Shown: positions 43,750 through 54,586 of the stretch, in pieces
Position numbering within the stretch: position 1 is the stretch's first letter
Layout of the letters: the number at the start of each line of letters is the position of its first letter
NCBI RefSeq assembly: GCF_013426205.1
Contig: NC_089426.1
Location: 3,162,001 to 3,226,000, forward strand
Source: Metarhizium brunneum
Lineage: Eukaryota > Ascomycota > Sordariomycetes > Hypocreales > Clavicipitaceae
Reading direction: 5' to 3'
DNA length: 64,000 bases
Position numbers and translations under genes: made by a program
Notes under the pieces: model-generated
Databases searched by the model: none
Told to the model about the DNA's origin: nothing
What the model saw: only the letters and a program-made list of their open reading frames with translations

Positions 43750-45503
43750 AATTGCGTCCCTCGACGGTTATGTAAACGGCAGACTCACTGTTCGGAAGGG
43801 GACCGTCCCTTGTTACTATATCTGCTACTTGGACATGAACTAACAAGAGGGCAGTGGGATGTAAGAAACCAGGTGTATTTGCGGCTTTAGAAATGGCGCC
43901 TTATAACAACAGGCGGGAGCCATGGATTTAAGAGGGTGGGAAAAAAGTTCTTCTTAGCAACTGACCCTTGGAAGGCGGCCCATCTAGCTTTCTGACCCCA
44001 GCTGGTGGTCGGCGCCGAGCGCAATCAACTCATGATTGTGGGGACATTCAATCCACTCGTCTGCCGTTGAAAAGACTTTTGCGGCGTCGGCGCCTTGATG
44101 GTGTCCAGTTTAACATCCCCATTTGGGTCACCCGTGGCTACCACACTCCTTTCGGGAATTGTCGTCGGAGTGTGGAGGCGGCGTGGACGCGCATTTGACC
44201 ACATCCCTGGCTCCCAGCTTCTAGTCGACACACCGAGTTGAACCCAAGGCCGAAGCCGAGCTCCGTTTCTTGCATCTTGACTCATCGAAGCTCAAATGTT
44301 CATTGTTCCCATTGCTGATTGTCACTGTCATTTTCCTCGTATAGACATGTTGAAGAACTGCCGGGCACAAACAAAGTTGAGATGCGGGGTATGCAACATA
44401 GATTTATAACTGCTGATTTCTAATCCCTAGTGTTGTGAGTCCCAATCACAGTGTTGCTGATCTGTAAAGTCGAGATGAACTGGAACTGCAAACTAAGAGA
44501 CCAGAAATTAGAATTCACTTTACATGCTTCGTTCGTGTTCTCAACGACGGCCCCCATCACTCAAAGGTCTCACCCCGAAGCATCAAATCATCCGGATCCG
44601 GTGGAGCCTGGCAGCGGAGGAGGAATTACACTATCGAGACTGAATCGACTTCGCGTTGCCTCTCCCGTGTTATGCCGTATGATCCATATGAAATAAGCCA
44701 CATCGAGCCCGGAGACCGTCCTGCGCCCGCGAGGGTGCATTAGCTATGCCACATTTCCATGCTGGCATGCACATCGGCCTATGCAGTCTGAATAGGTGAA
44801 TGCAACCCCCAACTCGTTATCACAGCCACGATTGCGGAGTGTAGTATTCTCTGGCCGTCGGGTATAGTACACAATTTTCCGTCCAACTGGTATTTCCATC
44901 ACAGGGATTAGGCGCGCATGTAGTACCTCCCGTGGGATGACACCATGAAACAATAGGCGGTGATATGCCCCGGAATACGGAACCAAGGTCCGGCAGGCAA
45001 TGCGAGGCCCCACTGTTGATCGGGCCTCGCCAGGGGTCCGAATCGCCGAGTCAAAAGAAGGTAGGAGATTTCGAAGTCCAAAATCAGGTCGCGCGGTGCT
45101 GTGCGCGGGATTTCCCCTCTGACCCACTATCGAATCTTCTGACCAAGCCCGGAGCAACCAACAACTCAGATGGCATCCAATAGTTAGTCATTGTTTGCTA
45201 CCGATAAGAAGGCGTGATGACACCGTTGATATCCACAAGGTAATGTCATCGATCTTTGAGACATGTAGGACTGTTTGAATTGCTTCGTAACCAGGTGGTT
45301 CTGTGCCAAAGCCTCATGAGGTTTTGCAGTAACCACCAAAATGTTGTTAGGAACGCCCCTCTCACGATGAAAAGTTAGCCCAGACTGCAGAGTCTGCCGC
45401 AGATCACCGCTCCCGGGCTATCTGGTAGGCATGGGCGTCTATGCTACTGACTGTATGGATAAAACAGACAGCGCTGCAGAAGGCGTTGCACTGGCAGTCC
45501 CAG
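43750..45503. other. Intergenic region, 1.75 kb
   Basis: 5' flank of the MCT-like gene and 3' flank of the WBP11 gene (both minus). No gene or clear repeat seen. Confidence 0.5.
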
Positions 45504-46363
45504 TTACTCGTCCTTGTCTTCGATGCCCTCCACGGTCACAGTCCAATATTTCTGCTGTGTATCTTCAGCCGCCTCAGCCGCTTCTTTGGTTGATTTTGAA
45601 TTCCCTTCCTTCTCCAATCGATCTGCCTCTTCAGGCTCTGTCAGCCCGCCCTGACCTCGACCCTTGTCCAGCTTCCTCTGTACAGCCGCTGGTACGAAGG
45701 CGGAAACAGCTTCTTGCCGAAGGTCTCGCATAACAGGTTTCGCCTCGTACACAGTCTGGGATTCGACAGGAGGTGCTTCCGTCTTTGGAGCCTCTGCTTT
45801 CTTTGCCATATCTTCACGCATCGCATCGGCATTTGGGTTTCGTCGTGCTCGCCGTCTCGCGTACCACTGGTCTAGGACTTCCTTTGGAATTGGGGGTGGC
45901 GTGTCTCTTGGCATAGGAATCCTGCGCACCTCCTCTGGCACGTCCTCGTCGGTGCTCGAGCCTGCAGAGTTGCGCCGTCTTTTCCCCAAGACACCCGAGT
46001 CCCCATCTCGTCGGCCGCCGCGATGAAATGAAGGTGCTCTATCGCCTAGTGTCTCTCTCGCTTTCCTTACCCCTTTGGCTTCCTTCTCGAGCCCCTCTAA
46101 CAACTGTTCTTCGTGTCGTGATAGCTTGCCGCCGCCCGCAGAAATGGCCTTTAAATCATCGATCTGCTTCTGAATTCGGTCCGGGTTCTTGCGCGCTAAT
46201 CTTTCGTTGCGCCTGTCTTGAGCTTCTGCCTTGCCTATAGAGAATGGTCAGAATGGAATATTGAATGCTGATGACAATCGTGGGGCATACCCTTTTTGAT
46301 TGCCTTGGCCTTTTCAGCTTTCCGCTGAGCCTGCACCGGGTTGTAGCCCTTTTCCTTTGGCAT
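45504..46363 (-). CDS. WBP11-domain protein (splicing-associated)
   Basis: Nuclear protein of the WW-domain-binding protein 11 family (PF09429), linked in animals to pre-mRNA splicing. Exons 46291-46363 and 45504-46234 on the minus strand give 267 residues; the intron is 56 nt. The first exon encodes the family-defining start MPKEKGYNPVQAQRKAEKAK. The second continues GKAEAQDRRNERLARKNPDR, IQKQIDDLKAISAGGGKLSR and EEQLLEGLEKEAKGVRKARE. The rest is low-complexity and charged, with a proline patch (MPRDTPPPIPKEVLDQWYAR) that could bind WW domains. The protein is shorter than the animal one. Confidence 0.92.
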
Positions 46364-47196
46364 TTTGCGAGTGTCTGGTTCGCGCTACGTCTGGCTTCGA
46401 GGACCGGAATTCGTCTCTGGTCCCAGATGATGTGGTGGCGATTAGGTGGTATTATTTGGAACAGCAGTATTCGCTTTGCTGCGTGGAAACTGTTGAAGAA
46501 GCTTTGTTTGAAGGTTTGAGGCCGAAACTCTGATGTGGGAAGCTCTTTCCAGAGCGGTGGGTCCTCCACTCGTCGCCCAACGAATAAAGTCTCCTGCGCT
46601 CCAGCATCTGCCCAAACACACATCACATCACTTGCGTCTCGCATTAGATTTTTTTCACCTCCATCAAAGCCAAGTGTTCCGGCTTGTCCGCCGTAGTCTC
46701 AGATCTGTCAATGTTGAAGGGTATTATCTTCATTTGCTCCTAAAAAAGAGGGCGGGAAAATCATGCGCCGTCAGCGGGTATCCATTCTCTCAAGTCATCT
46801 CCCGCACGCAATCATGCTCCCCATCTTCCACACAGGCTCGTTATTTACGTATAGCAGAAAGGAAAAATAAAAATCTTTAGTCGATAGAGTGCCGAATTAT
46901 GATGGAGAGTGGTAATTTGTACTGTGCTACTCCGGCGCCTACTTGGTCATTGCCAAATGCATCCTGATCCCGACTACGCTTTCGATTAGCAACCCGTTCT
47001 TTGGCTACAAGTAGTCTCTTCTCCGTGAGTATGATATGATGCGTACTATTTCTCATTGATGGATCTACCATGATGCAGAATGAGTGTGTTAAATAGACAT
47101 TTGACCGCGTAATGATAGGAGCTTCGTGTCCAGCAAAGAAAAACCAATCCTCTCCGTCGAATCAGTCCAGTCGGGTAAACAAGTACAAATCGATAC
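46364..47196. other. Intergenic region
   Basis: Upstream of WBP11 and downstream of the Dal5-type gene. No gene seen. Confidence 0.5.
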
Positions 47197-48867
47197 CTAG
47201 TTATCCACGTCATTCAACTTGGAAATTCCAAAGGCCTTGTTCATACGGTCGTTGGCATTGGACGGCGTGGCATCCAAAACCTCCATGTTGCCTTCATCAT
47301 CTCTTTCACCGGTCCTATATGCAGCATGGCTTCCCAGTTTATACCACATATATATGGTCAAGAGAGCGGCGGCCATGAGAAATGCGAAAATGGTCCAATT
47401 GCCCCGGCTGTACATCGGTGAGTCGCTGCTGGGGAAAAGGAACGGTGACGATATTCCTCCACAATTGGCGATGGCAATCATTCCGCCCGTCGCAAGCGCA
47501 GTTGCTGTTGAGCCTTGCACCGTCGCCGTTCGGTACTATTCAGCCCATCTCGTTAGTTTTCAACAGTCTCGCAGGATTGGCTTTCTCTACGCACGGGTTG
47601 ACGTATCCTCCTGAATCAGAAGATGAACTCACCGCAACAAAAGGTAGGACAGCCGCATTTGTGCAAGCAATAATACAAATTGCAAAATACCGAACCCCTC
47701 GCTGCGAGACAACAGCCAGCAGCAAATACCCCGTCGCCAGGAACCCCAAAGCGCCAAGAATGTGTCGCGGCCGCTCTCTAGTCTTGTCACTGTGAATACA
47801 TGTCCCAATAACAATCACCATGGCCACTACGTTTGGCGGCACCGTCAACAGCTGGGCTTCGTAGCCCTTGTAGCCAAGTGCTGCCACAATCGTCGGGGCA
47901 AAATAGCCGAATGCATTCAGGGAGTTTGTCATGAGAAAGTAATGTGCGGCGAACAGCCAAAACCAAGGATCAATCAGGGTTTTCTTCGCAACGTCACTGT
48001 CCCAATGCTTGTCCCCCATGGACGGCGCATACGGCCCGAGACGCTTCACAGCAAAAGCTCGTTCTTCAGGTGTCAACCACGAAGATGTCTGAGGATAGTC
48101 AGGGAGGTAGAACCACACCATGACGCCGACAATTACAGCCGGGATTCCTTCGAGGATGAAAAGCCACTGCCAGCCAGACAGTCCAGCCTTTTTGTTGAGA
48201 AATGAAATCCCCGTGGCGAGCAGACCCCCAAAGGCGCCTGCAACTGAAACCGAGGTTGCAAATATGGCCATTCGGGTTGCCCGCTCCTCGGGCTTGTACC
48301 AGAAGCACAAGTACATCATCATCCCGGGGAAGAATCCAGCCTCAGCAAGACCCAAGGCCATGCGTACGGCTAGAAGGCCGCCGTAGGTTGTGACGGCGGC
48401 CGTGCAAATGGTGATGATGCCCCAGCTGACCATGATGCGGGATATCCAGCGGCTGGGGGAGAAGTATTTTAACAGGATATTGGAAGGAAACTCCATCAGG
48501 ACGTATGGGACGAAAAATAGAGCCACGGCAACATTGTACCGCTGACCCGTGAGGTTGAGCTGCACAACTATGTTGTCTTCTGGGGTGTCATTGTTGAGGG
48601 TTCGAGCATTGCCCAAGTTGACTCTGTCCAAGTAGTCTGCGCATCTTGGTGAGTTTCTGGCCATGCATGGAAAGAATATCATGCCGGGCGGGCATGTATT
48701 GGAATGGGTGTACTTAGGAGATATGTGACAACCACCCACGGCAGAATCCGAAAGTCTTGTTTGCGGACGATGCGGCGCTCCATAGCTTTGTCCGATATGT
48801 CGACAGACTCGAGCCCCGGCACGTCTAATGACGGCACGGACGACATTATGGACTTCCAGATACCCAT
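47197..48867 (-). CDS. MFS transporter, allantoate/nicotinate permease (Dal5/Tna1) type
   Basis: Anion:cation symporter branch of the MFS, which in fungi carries allantoate, nicotinate, pantothenate, biotin and similar acids. Exons 48714-48867, 47633-48636 and 47197-47535 on the minus strand give 498 residues. Marks: RKQDFRILPWVVVTYLLNYLDRVNLGNART across junction 1, FFVPYVLMEFPSNILLKYFSP, RWISRIMVSWGIITICTAAV, EAGFFPGMMMYLCFWYKPEE, GWQWLFILEGIPAVIVG, YLPDYPQTSSWLTPEER, and YRTATVQGSTATALA after junction 2. The cytoplasmic tail is polar. Introns are 77 and 97 nt. Which substrate it carries cannot be read from sequence. Confidence 0.9.
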
Positions 48868-50221
48868 GGTTTGGTGCTTGTGTGATGCTTGTGTGAATCG
48901 AGCAACAGCCAGCTGGCGCTTAGTATTGAGTTGGTATTCAGGGTCTCGAGAGGTGTGGTCCCGGGAAATGCGCAGTTCTTATAACTACATGTACCTACGT
49001 AGGGATCTAGCAATCAAACATCTCTCCCATCAACTCCTGCTATACACCCATGGTCATGTATCAGTTGATACTTGCACCAGACATCTCTTGGAGTGCTGGA
49101 GGACTGGAGGCGCCGCCACACAGGGGCCAGTAACCAATAAGTAGGAAAGCATATATTTTCGCTGCATCAAGTTATTGCTTCCAAGAACACGGTGGCTGAG
49201 GCTATCACGAGATTGCCTTGACTAGCGGGCCATGGCACTGCACCAATTACGCTGGTACATCTGACGCGGCACGATGCGAACGGTCTATTTCTCTAGTCTC
49301 ATTACTATCCTTGGCCTGGTATAGCCTAATACTGTTTTAGATTTTACGCTTGCACGATACTTGTATCATGCTTGTAATTTCATTCGACTACAGAGCGAAA
49401 CAATCTTAATATTAACGTACTTATATGAATTCAGTTGGCTTATCATACTTAAGCACCTAGTAGTAATCGCACTACTACTATCCGGGTAAAGTACAAATCG
49501 CTTACCGCAGTGATAACGGCCGCACGGACTTGATATTAGGGCGAACTACACCCAAAGGGGCCGCCTCCGAGATCCGAGTGTGCATTGCACTAACCTTCCT
49601 GCCTTGACGCGCCGCGCCTGCCTTGACCCCCAGAGAAATCGATTTACATAAGATTGAAAGCTGCCTCGTAGATTCTTCATGTTAATGAACGCGTGCTGGC
49701 GCTGGCATTCCACGTCGTGCAGGGGCCTTCGAGGTCGCCTGGCACTTCCTGTCTGGGGATGTGGAGATGGGGTCCATGTAGGGTTCCGGGGTTGATGATT
49801 GATAACAGCTGTAGGACTATCAGCCCATGAAAAACTCTATCTTTGCTTCCCTCCGCCATGTGAACATGCTACCATGTACAGGCTGTTCAGCTAGTTTCAA
49901 ATTGGGGTAGATGTCTACCACAGTCAAACAGCGGTGTCGAGTGTTCTCCGACTTGCTTTCAAGGACAACGAGCCAAAAGACATATTAGCCTCCTCTCACA
50001 GACTGACTCGGGCCACCTCTAGAACGCAAGGCTTGCTGCACATGTGACCTTAGCCCATATATGCCACATAAACATACCGGGTTGTGAACATGGCATAGAG
50101 GAAGGCAGCGCAGAGGCAGCGGCTAGCTCGCTTGGCTTCTCATGCCCATTTTCTCATTCCCTCAGAGATGTTGCCATAATCAAGACTACACTGGGGTACG
50201 TAGTGCACATCTCTTCTTACT
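48868..50221. other. Intergenic region, AT-rich
   Basis: No gene seen. The segment about 49310-49500 is AT-rich and contains a small hairpin (TAGTAGT, 6-nt loop, ACTACTA at 49458-49477). It might be an old degraded repeat; no terminal repeats found. Confidence 0.45.
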
Positions 50222-51136
50222 TTACTCGACTGTTTCAAGCAACGGGTTGATAACGGCAGCGAGTTGAGACGCAATCTTCCGGCCTCCCTCCACACTCGGT
50301 TCCACCCTCTCGACATAGTCTCCGCCACCTTTCCCATCCAGAGCCTCAAACAAGGCTACTGGAATCACAGAAACCCCGGGGATCTGGACTTTTTGTGTCG
50401 CGAGCTCATACATCTTGGTGATGGCAGCCTGGAGCCGGCCAGGCCATCGGTTGTAGCCGAGAGCCCCGAGAGAGACGTCTGCCCAGCTCTTCTGCTTCGC
50501 TGCCTGTGCCTCGAGCGGGAAGTAAATCATGCAAACGACTACGGCCCGAGGCTTGTGCTGCTCAACCAGCTTGGCCACATACTTCTCGACCTGCGTCTTG
50601 AACATGTTGACAAAGTAGCGAAGGGGCCAGGCTGTTCCCCTCTGGATCCGAGACGTCGGCGTCAGCCACGCGAGCAGCAGCATGTGGCATATCGTGGACA
50701 GGTTCGGTCTCATGGCGATGTCATTGGCGCCTACCGATACGATGAGAATGTCTTCGGCTCGGATGTGATCTCTGATGAACTTGTCATGCGCCAAGAGGTC
50801 GCTGTCTCGCTCCTGCAACAGAGAGGCTTCGACGGCGAGATTGAGCGCCGTGGCTTGGCTGCCCAGGAAGTGGTTCAGCCAGAAGGCAACATCAGGCTTT
50901 GGATGGGGCGGTTTGAGAGCGGCCTTGTATATTTCTGGAACTTCTGCGGGCAAAGGCTCGCCGCCAGGGGAGCTGGATGGCAGCCAATACTTGTTGTCGA
51001 GCGAAGAATCGCCCGCCAGATATACAATAGGCTTTGTCGGTCGTTGCGAGATGATTATGTTGTGGAAGGCGCGGATGTCCGAGATGGGATGCCCCTTGTA
51101 TTCGAAGTAGAACCGCGACGCGTTGATCTTGCTCAT
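50222..51136 (-). CDS. SGNH-hydrolase-fold protein
   Basis: Single exon, 304 residues from the ATG at 51136. SGNH/GDSL-type features: IVYLAGDSSLDNKYWLP with the nucleophile block GDSS at 42-45, and ILIVSVGANDIAMRP with GAND at 136-139. The expected C-terminal Asp-x-x-His is not obvious; the corresponding place reads DYVERVEPSVEGGRKIA (from residue 273), with no histidine. No signal peptide, so cytosolic. A frame extends upstream for 15 codons but without an ATG. It may be an esterase with an altered catalytic set or a binding protein. Function unknown. Confidence 0.78.
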   Translation of the reverse strand: MSKINASRFYFEYKGHPISDIRAFHNIIISQRPTKPIVYLAGDSSLDNKYWLPSSSPGGEPLPAEVPEIYKAALKPPHPKPDVAFWLNHFLGSQATALNLAVEASLLQERDSDLLAHDKFIRDHIRAEDILIVSVGANDIAMRPNLSTICHMLLLAWLTPTSRIQRGTAWPLRYFVNMFKTQVEKYVAKLVEQHKPRAVVVCMIYFPLEAQAAKQKSWADVSLGALGYNRWPGRLQAAITKMYELATQKVQIPGVSVIPVALFEALDGKGGGDYVERVEPSVEGGRKIASQLAAVINPLLETVE

Positions 51137-51824
51137 TTTCTCCTCTACAGACTGGAGCCAGTTGAACAATGTTGAGGGCAAAGCTTGATCGATCGGCTAG
51201 GGCAGTGAACATTGTTACTTGAAATGAAAAATTTTAGGATTCGGCATTGTGTACTGGTCCTAGGGGGTTCTTGAAAATACAGACTCGTGTTGGGCTGAAT
51301 GCAGGCAGCATTGAGTGCTGGGGCCAACATTGAACATTGAAGGCAAGTCCCAGCTCAAGTACAGGGTATGCAACCATGTACCTACTAAAGTTGGTGCCTA
51401 GGCGGCGGGGTTCTCATCGGAGTGATGAGCGCGCACGTGTTGCAAAACCAAGACCAACAACAAAACGTCCACATTGATGATGGTGAAGCATAGTATTGCC
51501 GGCTTGCCACAATGTCATCGCTTTCGCGACAACTTCCAATAAGCCGACCCAAGGAAGAACGCCATCGCAGAAGATAAAGTTCGCAAGAAGCGCCTTGCCT
51601 TGATCAAGTCCATTGACTGAAGCAATTTGTTGCCTGGCCTCATCTTTATACCATGGCGACGCGTGCAGTACGGCCATCAGCGTACGGTTTCTTTAATGTC
51701 TGCTTCTTTGTTCAGTTCGAAGTGGGCTGTCCTGAATCCAATATCTTGGCTTGTCCCTTGGCTTGACGAGAAAAGGACGCCGAGCTAGTCAAGATGTGAC
51801 GAGTCCCCCCTCACCGCTACAAGT
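51137..51824. other. Intergenic region
   Basis: No gene seen. Promoter side of the SGNH gene (divergent to the pseudogene on its right). Confidence 0.45.
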
Positions 51825-52668
51825 TTGTTGATGGGTTCAGTAGAACTCATTTGCCTCATGCTATCCTGTCTGTGCAGCCATGTTTCCACTAAGATGACAG
51901 TCCCAATACCAAACGGTCATGCATTTCTCGAAAGACTCTTCTTGCATGTCGACGAGGAAGTCAACAAAAAACCAGACCAGGAGCTAGATGGACGAGGCAT
52001 TTCAAAGATCCTCTACGCATCACAGCACTTCAACAAGTATGTCAAGCAGAAGTGGCTTAAAACGACGCCCAGCGAGGGTTCCTTCGTTCTCATGCATGGG
52101 GGTATGGCGGCTGTCGTTGCTAATACTCTCTTTGATGATGATTTCCTCAACATTGTTGGAATTATCGACTGGGAATGGAGTCAAGTCCTTTGGGGATCAG
52201 TGCTGATTTTGTGATCATGAGAAAGGTCTATAATCAGGAAGTCGGCCACCTCCTCCGCGCCATCAGACAACGTGAAGTGGACCTTGGCGTCCCTCCTGTC
52301 ATACCCAGAGAATGGGCAGAAACGGAGGACCGGTGCCATGCTGCCATCGCGTTGGCATTGCTTCATCTTGAATTTTCTGTCAACGTCTTTGGGGGCTTCC
52401 TTTTCTACGAGCTGATGACGTTGCAGAGAAATTTGCAAGATGACAAAGCCATCTTTCAGCGTTGAGATATTTGTCCCCGTTTGGAAGAGTTTATGAGGAG
52501 CTCACCAGATCGACTGGCTTTTGCAGCCAGAAATGGAATGAACAAGAACGGGTTGAGTTTTTTGTGGAAGAGAGGAAATATTTCGACTTGCCAGCGGCCC
52601 GCAAAATTGTTCTACCTGATAATGGGACAAAATACGGTTCAAAGAGCAGTTTCGTGCTGTTTCCATGA
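51825..52668 (+). pseudogene. Degraded aminoglycoside phosphotransferase-like (APH/choline kinase fold) gene
   Basis: Three plus-strand pieces in different frames are consecutive parts of one fungal APH-family protein. Piece 1 (51825-52214) has FVLMHGG where active members have HGD, then DDDFLNIVGIIDWEWSQV, the DxD-loop region. Piece 2 (52175-52465) has EVGHLLRAIRQREVDLGVPP and REWAETEDRCHAAIALALLH. Piece 3 (52462-52668) has YLSPFGRVYEELTRSTGF and VEERKYFDLPAARKIVLPDN. The catalytic Asp after His-Gly is lost, there are at least two frame breaks with no intron signals, and the N-terminal lobe is missing. Non-functional with high probability. Confidence 0.75.
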
Positions 52669-52906
52669 GCACTGGATCAAAATTTCATATTGTTTCCGTA
52701 GCTATAACGGTGGAAATGGAGCACGTGCAAGCCGAGATTGTGTCATTCTCAGACTGGTAGTCTAGCTGGCCAAGCATAGCTGGAACCTGTCATGCAACTT
52801 TTCTAGACCCTGACGCGCGACGCGCGGCACGATATCCTCACCAGTCGCCGACAACGACAAAATAATCCAACTGAATCAAGACTTCACAGCTTAAAAACCT
52901 TTCCAG

Positions 52907-54014
52907 ATGACAGTTCCGACTTTGCCCCTACTCCCGCTTAATCAGATCGTCGGATTAGATCGTAAAGCTGTCAAATGTCCACTTTTTTGGACTGCCGAAC
53001 ACCTTGATTGGTTCGGGTGCCGATTCGACGACATCACGACAACTGCGGTGTTGCCAGACGCGGCTCTCAGTGACCATGCAAATCTGTCGAATAAGGGCAA
53101 AGACTCCCATGCAATTAAGCACCATGGCATACAGAAAGAGGTTGAGTGCCTTGCGGTGTCTAGCTCGCCCGAGATGAAAAGCTTCAGCATCAAGAAGCTC
53201 CTAGTGGGCGACAAGCTCCCTTTTAGGAAGAGCTGGTAAGAGCGGCACATGACGACATGGAGACACCAGACAGTTCCAGGCTAAAGCTTCCTTGTACAGT
53301 GCAGGCCCTGAGTTTTTCTACGCTGGCCGCCCTGTTCATCGACCCCCGTACGTTCTTTTTTATCCCCGCGGTCGACTCGACGAGCCGAACAACCAGGGCC
53401 TGCCATTGACAGGCTATATTCATTACTCGGAGATCAAGAGGCAGCGCCGCAAATATAATCGGCGTCAAAATAGATCTTGCGGCGCCCCAGACTATAAATT
53501 TTGGGACAGATTATCGCGCATAACGCCGGTGAAGTGGTCTCAAGACCCATATCTATTCTGCATATTACTCTCGATTGCGCAGCGACAAAGCCGCAGTAAA
53601 CGCTGGCACCACCAGCGTCTAGAATCACCGTATAGGGTATGCCATCTATGCAATAACTTGGCTATTCCGATTTTCTAATTCAACAAGGCATGTCTTCTGG
53701 TGACGAACGAGTCCGACTGCAGATTCATATATCTATTTGAACTCTCCGTTATGTCGGAACACCTCAAAATCTTCGAAAGGCCGGACTTGGCGAGGACTCC
53801 TACGATTTGGCCGACCATTAAATGTATTAGCATTCCCTTCGAGCCTTGTTTCAATTTTCAGTCACGCATCCTGGCTGCCTTCGGAGACCAACCAGAAGGA
53901 TCTCGTCCTGGTGGTATTACTAAACTAGCCACTAATAAACGTGACCACAGCCCAGAAGTTGATGAAAGACTCAGCAAGAGGCCAATGGTTGAACATGATA
54001 CTGTCACGTTATGA
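52907..54014 (+). CDS. Hypothetical fungal protein, three exons, 330 residues
   Basis: Exons 52907-53235, 53300-53636 and 53688-54014 join in frame with GT-AG introns of 64 and 51 nt. Both carry branch-like sites (GCTAAAG; TTCTAATT). Recognisable blocks: LLVGDKLPFRKS, AGPEFFYAGRPVHRPPYVLF, YPRGRLDEPNNQGLPLTGYI, APDYKFWDRL, VKWSQDPYLFCILLSIAQRQ, LLVTNESDCRFIYLFE and IKCISIPFEPCFNFQSRI. I know similar blocks from uncharacterised, often multicopy proteins of filamentous fungi, with no assigned function. The N-terminus has a run of hydrophobic residues (PTLPLLPLNQIVGL) but no clear signal peptide. The C-terminus is charged (SPEVDERLSKRPMVEHD). It lies between a pseudogene and a transposase remnant, yet its own frame is intact. 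Confidence 0.65.
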
Positions 54015-54082
54015 CATTCATTGTTAACTAAGCTTGTTTTGCAAAATTGTTAATTGTTCGTTGTTGTGCTGTTGCAGCGCAA

Positions 54083-54586
54083 CGTGACAGGGGATGGGCG
54101 CCGTTTGGCCAACCGGCAGTTCACGTCGACGAATTCAACCGGGATAAAAAGATTCAGATTCTACCTGCATACACCCAGGATGGAATTTTACACGCAAAGA
54201 TCTATCGAGGATCTACTGATAGTGCTGTCTTTAAGGAATTTATTGAAGAGCTACTACCGCTCCTCGGCAAGCTCCCTGCTCCAAAATCTGTCGTTGTGAT
54301 GGATAACGCGTCCTTCCATCATTCTAAAAGGATCCGGCGAATGTGTGCAGCGGCTGGAGTAAGAATACTGTTCTTACCACCATATTCCCCCGATCTCAAT
54401 CCCATTGAGGAGTATTTTGCTGAGCTGAAGAGATTCATCAAAAAGCAATGGTTCAAGGAGAATGATCATACTCAGCCGTTTGATACCTTTTTACGCTGGT
54501 GCGTTTACCAGGTTGGAGAGCGACGTGAGAGTGCAGACGGTCACTTTCGCCACTCTGGGATCACTATTAGATTTCACAATAGGTAG
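54083..54586 (+). mobile_element. Tc1/mariner-type (DDE_3) transposase, 3' remnant
   Basis: A single open frame encodes the C-terminal part of a transposase. It begins RGWAPFGQPAVHVDEFNRDK, continues ILPAYTQDGILHAKIYRGST and KSVVVMDNASFHHSKRI, and ends with FLPPYSPDLNPIEEYFAELK. The second Asp and the final Glu are separated by 34 residues (DD34E). The N-terminal DNA-binding part and the first catalytic Asp are absent, and no terminal inverted repeats were found, so the copy is dead. The retained part has no frameshift. An ordinary relic of a cut-and-paste element. Confidence 0.8.
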
